From Verrucomicrobiales bacterium (lineage in GTDB: Bacteria; Verrucomicrobiota; Verrucomicrobiia; Limisphaerales; JAYPXF01), in contig PBAL01000074.1 of the NCBI GenBank assembly GCA_002715965.1, positions 1 to 64,000 of the forward strand: 64,000 nucleotides of DNA, in the 5' to 3' direction. The translations under genes and the position numbers were made by a program. This document shows positions 36,168 through 44,868 of the stretch, piece by piece. The stretch's first letter is position 1; every line of letters starts with the position of its first letter. The notes below the pieces were generated by a model. It saw only the letters and a program-made list of their open reading frames with translations, was not told the DNA's origin and ran no database searches.

Positions 36168-36219
36168 TGGAGCGCCGAGCAATGCTCCGCACGTGCGGTT
36201 AATCTGATGGTGCTCACTC
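36168..36219 (+). repeat. Inverted-pair intergenic repeat, copy 1
   Basis: This copy begins TGGAGCGCCGAGCAATGCTC and ends ATGGTGCTCACTC. Its inner 20 bases are nearly palindromic. The opposite-strand copy at 37360-37412 matches both ends. The pair flanks a 1.1-kb segment holding a transposase remnant. Confidence 0.6.
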
Positions 36220-36229
36220 CGTCGTTTTC

Positions 36230-36466
36230 AGGTGCTATCTGAGTCGTCGCCAGGAACAACTGGAATACGTAGCGGCCACAGAGGGGCAACTGCCGATTGG
36301 ATCGGGGCTCATCGAATCGGCCAAGAAGCATGTCTTGCAAGCCCGGCTCAAGCTCTCCGGCTGCGCTTGGCTACGACCGAATGCAGCCAGCATGGCCCAG
36401 CTTCGAGTCTTACGTGCTAACGGACAATGGGAGCAACTCTGGAATCAGACGGGCCACCGTTCTTAA
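36230..36466 (+). pseudogene. 3' fragment of a transposase gene
   Basis: The frame starting about 36230 encodes LSRRQEQLEYVAATEGQLPI, the motif PIGSGLIESAKKHVLQARL, and MAQLRVLRANGQWEQLW before a TAA (36464-36466). The P-I-G-S-G-x-I-E-S pattern and following Arg/Lys-rich helix are typical of the C-terminal end of ISKra4-like and related transposases; the exact family is inferred. There is no start codon or N-terminal catalytic part. It is ~78 codons of a dead element. Confidence 0.65.
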
Positions 36467-36709
36467 TCACACACAACATGTAGTCGTTGATCGCCGGCGC
36501 GTCCTGGTTCACTTCCGGACCGACGTAAGGGAGGCAGACCAATGGCTCGATGGGCGTCAACCGGAGAAGAGCGCCGGTTAATTCGAGTTCGGCATCAACG
36601 ATCTTGCGGATGCCTTCTTGACCGTCTTGTGCGTTGAGCGTCTCAGAAACCCGGAATTCTGACAACGCGGTGTTCGACAACAAGGCGGCGCAATACAAGA
36701 CGGCTGGTT

Positions 36710-37219
36710 TCACCCGCGACGTCGCGGGTTTCGGTTTCGGTATTTTTTAACCAGTCGAGACGCCGTCTGATCCGCGTAGCGAGTTTCAAATACGTCCCGT
36801 GACATACTGAAACAGGACTTCCTGTCACGGCGGTCCAGTTCCTCGCGAAAAAACTCCATCGCGGGGACCGTAAAACTATCTCCGGTCGATCGAAACATCT
36901 CCCTGGCACAGAGAAAGAAACGGCACGCGGGAAGCTTATCCCCGGCCGAGCTAAAAACACGGCCGAGCAATAACATACAGTGCGCCACCTGGCGGGTGCT
37001 GCCTCCTCTGTCACGATCGTACAAAGCGAATGCCAAATCCAACGCCGCGGGCACGTAGATCGGATCGCTCCAGTGGAAGCGACATCCGAACCAAACGGTA
37101 TCTTTGACTTTCTGGGTATCCTCGCCGCGCTTGAACATCCTCCTGGCTTTCGACACCTTGGTCCTTGCAATCAGCACCCTTAGCACCGATTTGATGAACT
37201 CAATCACGTCCGTAATCAT
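36710..37219 (-). CDS. Hypothetical protein, unrecognised
   Basis: This encodes about 169 residues from the ATG at 37219. The N-terminus has a short hydrophobic/amphipathic helix (ITDVIEFIKSVLRVLIART), and the rest is Arg/Lys-rich and likely helical, possibly repeat-like (LDLAFALYD, then CMLLLGRVFSSAG, then CRFFLCAREMF). I do not recognise a family. It lies between the two inverted repeats next to a transposase remnant, so it may be transferred or debris. The 240 bp between it and the transposase remnant show no firm gene. Confidence 0.45.
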   Translation of the reverse strand: MITDVIEFIKSVLRVLIARTKVSKARRMFKRGEDTQKVKDTVWFGCRFHWSDPIYVPAALDLAFALYDRDRGGSTRQVAHCMLLLGRVFSSAGDKLPACRFFLCAREMFRSTGDSFTVPAMEFFREELDRRDRKSCFSMSRDVFETRYADQTASRLVKKYRNRNPRRRG

Positions 37220-37359
37220 GATGGCGGAACCTGGCGCGAGCAAGCGTTACCGAAGCCAGGATCGTGTTTGGAAGAACACAACTATTACCCCGCGCCAAAA
37301 GTTTTCGGACGTGCGGATCGTCTTAGCGTGAAAGAGGTTTAGGCGTCGTGAAATAGCCT

Positions 37360-37412
37360 GAGCGAGCACCATTGGATTGTAGTGGTGATGCCGAGCAATG
37401 CTCGACGCTCCA
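37360..37412 (-). repeat. Inverted-pair intergenic repeat, copy 2
   Basis: Read on the minus strand this begins TGGAGCGTCGAGCATTGCTC and ends ATGGTGCTCGCTC, matching copy 1 at 36168-36219 at its two ends, with a divergent middle. The core GAGCAWTGCTC is a near palindrome. Confidence 0.6.
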
Positions 37413-37443
37413 GCGCGTTGCGCAACCGGAGCATGGGACATTG

Positions 37444-38448
37444 TCACTCGCCTTCGATTGAGAACTCGAACTTGAGTTCTTCGTGACCTCCGGCGGTGAC
37501 AGTGAACTTTCGCTCTTGGATACCAATTTTCCGATGGCGAATTTTGATCACGTATTCACCGGGCGGGGGAAGGGGAAACTCGAATCTGCCATTCATATCC
37601 GTGACATCATGAAACGGATGCGGGACGACGCTCAGGTAGGCGAACATCCACGGGTGCACGTCGCACTTGAACTTCATGAACTCCATGGGTTCGTCGAATT
37701 TCAGATCGATTGGCGGGCCGTTTGGGAGCTGCGCCGGATTAATCCTGGCGCTACCGGTGTAGTTGGGATCATTGACGTGGACGTTGTGCAGCGCCGGGTC
37801 GGAATTGAAGACGCGCACGGTTTGTCCGGTGAAACACGATGAAACATACGGGATATAGATACAGCCCACTTGGTCGATCACGTGAGGCTTCAGCTCAGGC
37901 ACATCAATCTGGCCCTTCACCCCCACCAAGGTCACAAAGACATCACCTAAACCGCCATTCGTGCCGACCGCATAGAAGCGCGTAGTGGGATCGACATCCG
38001 GTTACTCTCTCTTGAATGCCCCGGCACACGAGGGATCCAGCGGCAGGTCTATTTCCTCCGGCGCGTCTCCCTTGAAACTCACGAACCCCGTCACGGTGCG
38101 GCCGGCAACGACAGCCGTGCTTCGCTCGGAGGCGATTGTGGTCCTGCTGACCAATCTGCTTTCTGATGAGCTGCGCTTCGAAAATTGCGAAGGCTTTCTC
38201 TCTTGAGCCGGTGCCTGAGTACGAGGCTGGCTTGCCTCGGCGGGGGTGGATTGACGCACGATCTGGGTCGAATACGAAGCCATCGTGTCCTGCACGGGAA
38301 TGCTCCGGCCTGTCCCCGGCTTTCGCGTGTCAATCGAGGCCTCGGTCTGGCGGTTGAAATTTTTGATGGAGATGATCAGCAGGCAGATCGCGACGAGCAG
38401 CACGATGATCGCCGGCAGCATGAATGTTGGTCTGGAGTCACGGCTCAT
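37444..38448 (-). pseudogene. Membrane-anchored cupredoxin/carboxypeptidase-regulatory protein with in-frame TAA
   Basis: From the ATG at 38448 the frame encodes a TM anchor (LPAIIVLLVAICLLIISI), a Ser/Thr/Arg-rich linker, and the start of a beta domain up to DPSCAGAFKRE. A TAA follows (38002-38004), and the same frame continues PDVDPTTRFYAVGTNGGLGD without break to 37444. The distal part holds a cupredoxin-like domain with FNSDPALHNV and KCDVHPWM (candidate copper ligands His, Cys, His, Met) and a carboxypeptidase regulatory domain (VTDMNGRFEFPLPPPGEY). It is homologous to the last 210 residues of the 5080-7365 gene. One nonsense change (for example CAA, AAA or GAA to TAA) breaks it; restart could give only a cytoplasmic C-terminal piece. 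Confidence 0.75.
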
Positions 38449-38580
38449 AAGGTTCCTTGCCAAGATCTGACGGCGCCCGGTACGCGTCATTCACGATGAA
38501 TTCCACGTCTGATACTGCTTGCGGTTGCAAAGGGTTTCTGGATATTCGAAGAGTGCCGTGACCTTTACTCAGCAAGCACC

Positions 38581-39015
38581 ATGACCAAAGACGAAGCACC
38601 CGTAGTTGTAGAACAAACCTTTGATCTCCCCGCTGAAAAGGTGTGGAAAGCCATCACCGAGCTCGATCAGATGCACGGTTGGTATTTCAAGGAGATCCCG
38701 GAATTCCGGGCAGAGGTTGGATTTGAAACCGTCTTCGATGTGAGCTGCGGTGAGCGGGTTTTCCCACACGCGTGGAAGATTCTCGAGGTCGTTCCGAATG
38801 AAAAGATCGTCTACACGTGGCGCTTCGCCGGTTATGAAGGCGATGGCTTTGTGAGCTTTGACCTGGCTGAAGCTGAGGGCAAAACGACGCTGACCGTGAC
38901 CTGCACGACCACTGAGGATTTCCAGGCAGACATTCCGGAATTTAATCGCGAGGCCTGCGTGGGCGGCTGGAATTATTTCATCAAGGAAAACCTGGCGAAG
39001 TTCCTGGCAGGCTGA
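38581..39015 (+). CDS. SRPBCC-fold (AHSA1-like) protein
   Basis: This 144-residue soluble protein of the START/SRPBCC superfamily, AHSA1 subgroup, has the typical opening of an exposed strand and helix (VVVEQTFDLPAEKVWKAITE), the middle strand IVYTWRFAGYEGDGFVSFDL, and the long C-terminal helix CVGGWNYFIKENLAKFL. The fold binds hydrophobic ligands or chaperones; the ligand is unknown. It is monocistronic. Confidence 0.88.
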   Translation: MTKDEAPVVVEQTFDLPAEKVWKAITELDQMHGWYFKEIPEFRAEVGFETVFDVSCGERVFPHAWKILEVVPNEKIVYTWRFAGYEGDGFVSFDLAEAEGKTTLTVTCTTTEDFQADIPEFNREACVGGWNYFIKENLAKFLAG

Positions 39016-39042
39016 GGTAACCCGACCAAAGCTTGAAACGTA

Positions 39043-39465
39043 TCACGCCTCTTTCTTCACCTTGCCCAGCGGCAGCGTGAAGTAAAACGTCTCTCCCTTC
39101 TTTAGTTCGCCATCCGCCCAGACGCGTCCGTCGTGGCGTTCGATGATGGTTCTCACGTTCGCGAGGCCGATGCCTGTTCCTTCAAACTGCTTGGCGCTGT
39201 GCAGTCGCTGGAACACGCCGAAGAGCTCGTCGAGATACTTGTTGTTGAACCCGGCTCCGTTGTCCTTCACGAAGCAGATCAGCTCTTCGTGCGCGTGATC
39301 CACCTCGGTGCCGATCTCGATGACGGCCTGTTCTTTCTTCCTGGTAAACTTCACCGCGTTGCCGATCAGGTTCGCGTAGACCTGCCGGAGCAAGTTGTGA
39401 TCGGCTTCCACGGCGGGCAGTTCGGCGATTCTCCATTCGCTGTTCCTGCCACCCAACTCAAGCAA
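39043..39465 (-). pseudogene. Histidine-kinase C-terminal ATPase fragment
   Basis: The frame contains the HATPase_c motifs: N box LIGNAVKFT, G1 FVKDNGAGFNNKY, F box, and G2 GTGIGLANVRTII, ending FTLPLG. The sequence resembles the end of phytochrome-like kinases. The only start is a TTG with an in-frame TGA just upstream (39466-39468), and the dimerisation and sensor parts are missing. It is therefore the truncated tail of a kinase gene. Confidence 0.75.
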
Positions 39466-39549
39466 TCACATCACGTTCGGACCATCAGTGAAAGCCCGAG
39501 TTGAAACGGAGTTGTTCCCTACGTGAATCCCCGGAGCGGGCCACAGTGA

Positions 39550-39954
39550 CTACTGTTTCCACTCAAACGCGTCTTTCTTCAACGCGTAGAAATACCCCAC
39601 GAGGAGAATCAGGACGAAGGTCAGCATTGAGCCCGCAATGACCAGTGCGTTCGACGCAAGTTGCTCCTTGTAGACCACGGCCCACGGGTAAAGGAACACC
39701 ACCTCAATGTCGAAAAGGATGAACAACATCGCCACCAGATAAAACTTCACCGACAGCCGCGGGCTGCCTTCGCCGACGGGGAGCATGCCGCATTCGTAGG
39801 CGATGTCCTTCATCCGGTTCGGCGTCATGCGGTTGCGATTGACCAGCTTGCCAAAGAGCACGGACGCAAAGGAGACGAACAGGACAAACCCAACGGCCAA
39901 TCCCAGCAGCAGCAGGACCGGGATGTATTCTTGAAGCTGTGATTCAGCGTTCAT
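39550..39954 (-). CDS. nuoA: NADH-quinone oxidoreductase subunit A
   Basis: This 134-residue NuoA, an inner-membrane subunit of respiratory complex I, has three TM helices (VLLLLGLAVGFVLFVSFA; LVAMLFILFDIEVVFLYPWA; LVIAGSMLTFVLILLVGYF). The family motif YECGM and the conserved loop acid FDIEVVFLYPW are present. It is isolated from the other nuo genes, at least within this window. The long gap to any nuoB suggests a separate locus, which is unusual but seen when genomes carry partial or split nuo operons. Confidence 0.93.
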   Translation of the reverse strand: MNAESQLQEYIPVLLLLGLAVGFVLFVSFASVLFGKLVNRNRMTPNRMKDIAYECGMLPVGEGSPRLSVKFYLVAMLFILFDIEVVFLYPWAVVYKEQLASNALVIAGSMLTFVLILLVGYFYALKKDAFEWKQ

Positions 39955-40111
39955 GCGGGCGGAACTTAGGAAACGTGGATTCGCTGTGCAAGGGCGGAGG
40001 TGGAAAAACCACGATTACATGGAGGCGGGTGTTCGTCGGAGATTGCGTCTCCAATCACAAAAATTCGAATCGCCATCCCCCCGTCCACCCGTAGGATCGC
40101 CCCACTGCCAC

Positions 40112-41008
40112 ATGAAACACACATTGACACTTTTCACTGCCGTGCTCGCCACAGCCGCCGTCCAAGCCGCTGAGGTCAAGATCAACCAGCCATTCCCCGT
40201 CAAGTGGACCATCACCGAAGGCATCAAGGCCCCCGAAAGCGCCTATCTCGACAAGAAGACCGGATGCATCTTTCTGTCCCAGATCGGGGCCGGCGGAGGC
40301 ACGGGCAAGGACGGTGACGGCTGGATCTCCAAGCTCACGCCGGAAGGCAAGATGGAGAAGAACAAATGGGTCACCGGCCTGAATGCGCCGAAAGGCCTGC
40401 GCAGCCATGGCGACATGCTTTGGGTCAGCGATATCGACTGCATCGTCGGCATTTCCATTTCCAAAGCCAAGATCGTGAAGACGGTCCAGATTGAGAACGC
40501 CCAATTCCTCAACGACGTCGCCACCGGACCTGACGGAACGGTCTACGTCTCCGACATGGCCGCCGGAATCGTCTACGCGCACAAGGATGGCAAGACCTCC
40601 GTCTTCGCCGAAGGCGACAAGATCGAACACCCCAACGGCCTGCTCGTTCACAAGGGCAAGCTCTACCTCGGCGGCTGGGGCAAGAACCTGCAGAAGGACT
40701 TCTCCACCAACCCCCTCGGACGCCTTCTCGCCATCAACCTCAAGAACAAGAAGCAACGCGCCATTACCAAGAAACCCACCGGCAACCTCGACGGCGTGGA
40801 AGTTGACGGCAAAGGCGGCTTCATCGTCACCGACTGGCGCGCCGGCAAGATCTTCCACATCACCGCCAAGGGCAAAGCCACCGAGATCATCCAACTTCCC
40901 CGAGGCGCGGCCGATCACGCCTTCCTCACCGATCGCAACTGGTTGATCCTTCCCGAGATGTTGGAGAACAAAGTCAGCGCAATCGATCTCAGTGAGGTGG
41001 TGAAATGA
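40112..41008 (+). CDS. Secreted SMP-30/gluconolactonase-like propeller
   Basis: This is a 298-residue exported beta-propeller. The ATG at 40112 begins a signal peptide (TLTLFTAVLATAAVQAAE). Repeats with TGPDGTVYVSD, HPNGLLVHKG and LDGVEVDGKGGFIVTDW match SMP-30/gluconolaconase/LRE and NHL-like domains. It overlaps the next gene by 4 bp (ATGA), so it is co-translated with the PmoA/DUF1080 protein. It may bind or open lactones of sugars, but key metal ligands were not confirmed. Confidence 0.85.
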   Translation: MKHTLTLFTAVLATAAVQAAEVKINQPFPVKWTITEGIKAPESAYLDKKTGCIFLSQIGAGGGTGKDGDGWISKLTPEGKMEKNKWVTGLNAPKGLRSHGDMLWVSDIDCIVGISISKAKIVKTVQIENAQFLNDVATGPDGTVYVSDMAAGIVYAHKDGKTSVFAEGDKIEHPNGLLVHKGKLYLGGWGKNLQKDFSTNPLGRLLAINLKNKKQRAITKKPTGNLDGVEVDGKGGFIVTDWRAGKIFHITAKGKATEIIQLPRGAADHAFLTDRNWLILPEMLENKVSAIDLSEVVK

Positions 41009-43092
41009 AATTGCTGCGAATCGCAGCTGCTCTCCCATTCACCTGCGCGGCGCTGTTCGCCGAATCTCCTCGCAGCCAACAGGAACGAGAGGGAATCCAG
41101 CTGAGCCGGGGAGAGAACAACTTCCTGCATTTCCAACTTTCGCCAAAATCCAAGGACGGGGAGCACACACGCGCCAACTACGTTCATCCGCTCTACACGC
41201 CGGATGGACGTGTTCTGACGGAGGATTTCCCTGCCGATCACCTCCATCATCGCGGGATATTCTGGGCGTGGCATCAAGTGCTTCTCGATGGCAAGCCGGT
41301 CGCGGATCCATGGGTATGCAGGGATATCGAATGGTCGAAACCAAGCATCGGTGGTGGCTTGCAAGGCGGAGCAGGAGGCAAGAATCCCCCGGTTGGTTTC
41401 GAAGTCGTTCGCGATTGGCTGGTTCCCGATCCTGCGAATAAATCCAAGAAGCTGCCGCTGGTGCGGGTGAGTACAACCGTCACTGCGCGCGACGTAGACG
41501 AAGTGCGTATCATTGACTTCGACTTGAAGCTCCGCGCGCTGCGCAAAGGCGTCTCGCTCGGAGGTTCCAAGGACGTCAAGGGCTATGGCGGATTCTCCAC
41601 GCGCATCACGCTGACCGATGACGTGAAATTCGAAGGGCAATCCGGTCCGGTGAAACCACAGAGAACCGCCGTCGAAGGCGGGGGATGGATGAACATCACC
41701 GAGACACTGGAAGGCAAACCCGTGGGAATGACGATCATGGTTCACCCCTCGCATCCGGGATTTCCATTGAAATGGATACTCCGTGCCAAGCGTAGTATGC
41801 AAAACCCCCAATGGCCGGGAAATCAGCCGATCGCGCTGCCAGCGGACGCCGACACTGAACTGAAGTACCGTCTGCTCGTGCACGATGGCTCGTTGAGCCG
41901 GGAAGCGATTGAGGCCCGGTGGAAGGCTTACATCGATCCTCCCCAATCCAGAATAGCGGGCGTGCAGGTTGCTGCGACTTCGTCTGCACAACCTGGATTC
42001 AAGTCCCTCTTCAACGGCAAGAATCTCGACGGCTGGGTCAACGTCAATTGCGCACCGGGAACCTGGCGCGCCACCAATGGCCTGATCTATTGCACAGGCT
42101 TTCCCACCGGCGCGCTTCGCACGACCCGCCAATACGAGAACTTCGTCCTCGAACTCGAATGGCGACACCTCAAGGCCGGTGGCAATGCAGGCGTCTTTCT
42201 CTGGTCCGGTCCGATTGGCGCGCAAGGCGTTCCTTTCCTACGCGCAGTTGAAGTGCAGGTTCTCGATCACGGATACATTACTCCCAACCTGAACAAGTCA
42301 TACACCACGCACGGAGACGTCTTCCCCATCCATGGCTCCACCATGAAACCCTTCGGCCCGCATCGCGGCCAGCGCAGCTTCCCCTCCGAACGCCACAGCA
42401 ATGGCGCGCCGGAATGGAATCACTACCGCATCGAGTGCAACAACGGCACACTCTGGCTCTGGGTCAACGGACACAAGGTTTCCGGTGGTGAGGACTGCAA
42501 CTGGCGCAAGGGATACATCGCCCTTGAGTCGGAAGGCTCACCGATCGAATTCAAGAACATCCGCCTCAAGGAACTGCCCTCCACCGGCGCGACCAAGGAA
42601 CAGACGGCTCCGCTCGCTGAAGGGCATCGCTCACTCTACACCGGCGTCGATCTGAAGGGTTGGAAGAGCGAAGGAATTCACGGCTGGGCTTCCCGCGATT
42701 GGCGGCTCGTCAACGAAGGGACCCCCGGCAACATTCTCTGGTCTGAGGCCCTGCCGGAGAACTTTGAATTCATTGTCGATTGCAAGTTGCGCGAAAAGGG
42801 CGAACAGGATGCCGGATCAATCATCCTTGGCGTCGGGAAGGAGTCCATCGTCGGAATACCGCTCGGGCTGGTGGCTGTTCCAAATGCCCCCTATTTCAAC
42901 AAGCACAACCGTGGGTTTCATCGCTTCCATATCACCGTGCACAACGAACACGCACGGGTGACCATCAACGGAATCCCGGTCAACATCACCTTGCAGCCGA
43001 TCAAGCCGGCCGGAGCGAGACACCGAATCGGAATCGTCGGTTCAAAGGTCGGCGTGGAGCTATCCGGGTTTTATCTGCGGGAGTTGGACTGA
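41005..43092 (+). CDS. PmoA-like (DUF6807) protein fused to two DUF1080 domains
   Basis: This is a 695-residue exported protein. The N-terminal half (~20-310) is a PmoA-like/DUF6807 domain (FPADHLHHRGIFWAWHQV ... HPSHPGFPLKWILR). It is followed by a DUF1080 (3-keto-disaccharide hydrolase-type) jelly-roll at ~330-530 (SLFNGKNLDGWVN ... GIFLW-type ...VFLWSG) and a second DUF1080-like domain at ~545-695 (SLYTGVDLKGWKSEG). DUF1080 members act on glycosides or bind carbohydrate. The fusion suggests processing of a sugar polymer. It overlaps the SMP-30-like gene. Confidence 0.88.
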   Translation: MKLLRIAAALPFTCAALFAESPRSQQEREGIQLSRGENNFLHFQLSPKSKDGEHTRANYVHPLYTPDGRVLTEDFPADHLHHRGIFWAWHQVLLDGKPVADPWVCRDIEWSKPSIGGGLQGGAGGKNPPVGFEVVRDWLVPDPANKSKKLPLVRVSTTVTARDVDEVRIIDFDLKLRALRKGVSLGGSKDVKGYGGFSTRITLTDDVKFEGQSGPVKPQRTAVEGGGWMNITETLEGKPVGMTIMVHPSHPGFPLKWILRAKRSMQNPQWPGNQPIALPADADTELKYRLLVHDGSLSREAIEARWKAYIDPPQSRIAGVQVAATSSAQPGFKSLFNGKNLDGWVNVNCAPGTWRATNGLIYCTGFPTGALRTTRQYENFVLELEWRHLKAGGNAGVFLWSGPIGAQGVPFLRAVEVQVLDHGYITPNLNKSYTTHGDVFPIHGSTMKPFGPHRGQRSFPSERHSNGAPEWNHYRIECNNGTLWLWVNGHKVSGGEDCNWRKGYIALESEGSPIEFKNIRLKELPSTGATKEQTAPLAEGHRSLYTGVDLKGWKSEGIHGWASRDWRLVNEGTPGNILWSEALPENFEFIVDCKLREKGEQDAGSIILGVGKESIVGIPLGLVAVPNAPYFNKHNRGFHRFHITVHNEHARVTINGIPVNITLQPIKPAGARHRIGIVGSKVGVELSGFYLRELD

Positions 43093-43293
43093 TCGTGGCA
43101 CAGTCGGCCCGCCGAGGTGTTGACGGTCGCGTTGGCGACGCGCCATAAATGGTTGGTAACGGAATTGTGGGTAATGGACAGCCCAGCGGGAGAGGGTTGG
43201 GTCGCATCCAAATCTATTCAGGTCGCTTGGCTGAGAGGGCGCCAGCGTCGTCGACAGTGTTTGGTTCTTCTCCCGACGCTGGAGCACAAGGAT

Positions 43294-43905
43294 TTATTCC
43301 CGTTCTTCCAGCTGACGTTCCATCCAATCCGCGAGTTGCCCATCACCTGATTCCCGAAGCCCACTAATTGCGCCCCGCGCGTCGGCTTCGGGACGGCTTT
43401 GCCCCAGCTTGAACTTTCCTTCCAGCCGATCAATCCGGATCTCGAATCCAACAATGGCCTCCAACAGGCCGGCCCGGAAATCTTCGGGAAGCTCATTCTT
43501 CCATGGTGTTGCCCTTCCTGATTCGTAATTCGCAACGGTCCGATCAACCAGGTTCGTGAGTTCATCCCCGTCGATGATCCGCGCCCGGCCATACGCATGT
43601 ACAGCAACGTAATTCCAGGTGGGAACCGCCTGTTCGCTCTCATACCACGACGGGGACACGTACGCGTGCGGGCCTTCGAAGATCACCAAAACATCGTCAT
43701 CTCCGAATTGCTTCCACTGCGGATTCGCACGAGCGATATGTCCGAGCAGACGCGGGGTCTCAGCCGCGTCGTCAAGCACGATGGGAACGTGCGAAGCGAA
43801 CGGCGCCTGGCCATCATGTGTAACGACCGTGGCAAAACTGAACTCGCGAATGACTTCGAACAGCGTTTCGCGATTGGTCTGTTCGGAGTGTTAAGGGATA
43901 TACAC
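43294..43905 (-). pseudogene. PaiB-like FMN-binding protein gene with stop at codon 5
   Basis: The frame from GTG 43905 reads VYIP, TAA (43893-43891), then HSEQTNRETLFEVIREFSF in the same frame and on through HVPIVLDD...LLGHIARANPQW, WNYVAVHAYG to a stop at 43294. This is the PaiB/FMN-binding split-barrel family; the whole is 203 codons, the usual length. AAA or CAA to TAA would explain the break. A shorter product starting at a downstream GTG (43779) would lack the first FMN-binding strand. It directly follows the glycosyltransferase gene. Confidence 0.7.
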
Positions 43906-43907
43906 AC

Positions 43908-44759
43908 CTAGCTCTTTCCGTCTTTGTTTCCTGCCGCTCCCTCGTCTTCAACCCGCCGGGGAGGGGGCGCGTGGAGTTTCAGATAGAGCCAATCGCCGAG
44001 TTCTTGCAGGGGGCGTATCGATCCGTAGAACGGGGAGTAATAGAGCCGAAGCCGCACCACGGAGAGAAACATGACGAACGAACTTCGAAAGAACGTCGAT
44101 GAGACTTTCGATCCAACTTTGTCCGTCCATTCCACCGGCAGTTCCAGCACGGTATAGTCCGCGTGTTTCAGGGAGTAGAGGAGGTTTACGTCGAAGGCCA
44201 GGTCCGCGATGCGAAGATGATCGTGGATTTTCTCGACCGCTTCCCGGCGCACGATCTTGGCCGGGCATTGCGTGTCCTTGATGTTCATCCAGAACAGGAG
44301 CTGGACGATCACGTGAAAGCAGCGGCTCGCGAACTGTCGGAAGAAGGGCTGCACCTGATGCAATACGGATTCCCGCAGCCAGCGTGAACCGATCACGCAA
44401 TGCGCGCCGTCCATGTGGTTCATCAATTTGTGAAAAGCCTCCGGTGACGTGGCGCCATCCGCGTCCACATAACCAATCCAATCTGCCGATGGCGCGAGTC
44501 GGAGACCTTCGATCAACGCGCCCCCCTTGCCGATGGGCATGGCAATATCGTCCGCATTGACTTCGGGGAAATCCTCGTGGACGCGATTCACAACTTCCAG
44601 CGTGTTGTCCGTGCAACCGTTGAGTACGACCAGAATTTCGAACTTGCCGTCGTAGTTCTTGCGAAAGTACGTGGCGTATTCGCGCAGGGTCGGCTCGATG
44701 CGCTCCGCCTCATTGTAGGCGGGGATCAGCAACAACACGCTTTTGGCCGGTTTTGGCAC
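43908..44759 (-). CDS. Family 2 glycosyltransferase (dolichyl-phosphate-sugar synthase-like)
   Basis: This 283-residue GT2 enzyme starts SVLLLIPAYNEAERIEPTLR. It has the Asp-Ala-Asp motif GYVDADGATS at ~100, a GSRW, and a hydrophobic region (FFRSSFVMFLSVVRLRLYYS) for membrane association. It resembles ALG5-like glycosyltransferases that move a sugar to a lipid phosphate carrier. It is followed within 3 bp by the broken PaiB gene. Confidence 0.9.
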   Translation of the reverse strand: MPKPAKSVLLLIPAYNEAERIEPTLREYATYFRKNYDGKFEILVVLNGCTDNTLEVVNRVHEDFPEVNADDIAMPIGKGGALIEGLRLAPSADWIGYVDADGATSPEAFHKLMNHMDGAHCVIGSRWLRESVLHQVQPFFRQFASRCFHVIVQLLFWMNIKDTQCPAKIVRREAVEKIHDHLRIADLAFDVNLLYSLKHADYTVLELPVEWTDKVGSKVSSTFFRSSFVMFLSVVRLRLYYSPFYGSIRPLQELGDWLYLKLHAPPPRRVEDEGAAGNKDGKS

Positions 44760-44868
44760 GCGCGGTGATTAGCAGAGCAGGCGGGGAGATGGAAGTTAGG
44801 AAAACTTCAAACTCCAAGTTTCAATCTACGAAGCTCACTGGAGCTGAAAGCTTGAGGATTAAATTTTC

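Noticed and set aside
36417-36713. Minus-strand frame of 98 codons between the transposase remnant and the hypothetical gene
   Set aside because: It overlaps the transposase remnant, its start is non-ATG, and no domain could be recognised.
40055-42225. Two long minus-strand open frames opposite the SMP-30-like and PmoA/DUF1080 genes
   Set aside because: Antisense shadows; repetitive Val/Asp/Gly composition without motifs, while the plus-strand genes have domains and a 4-bp overlap.
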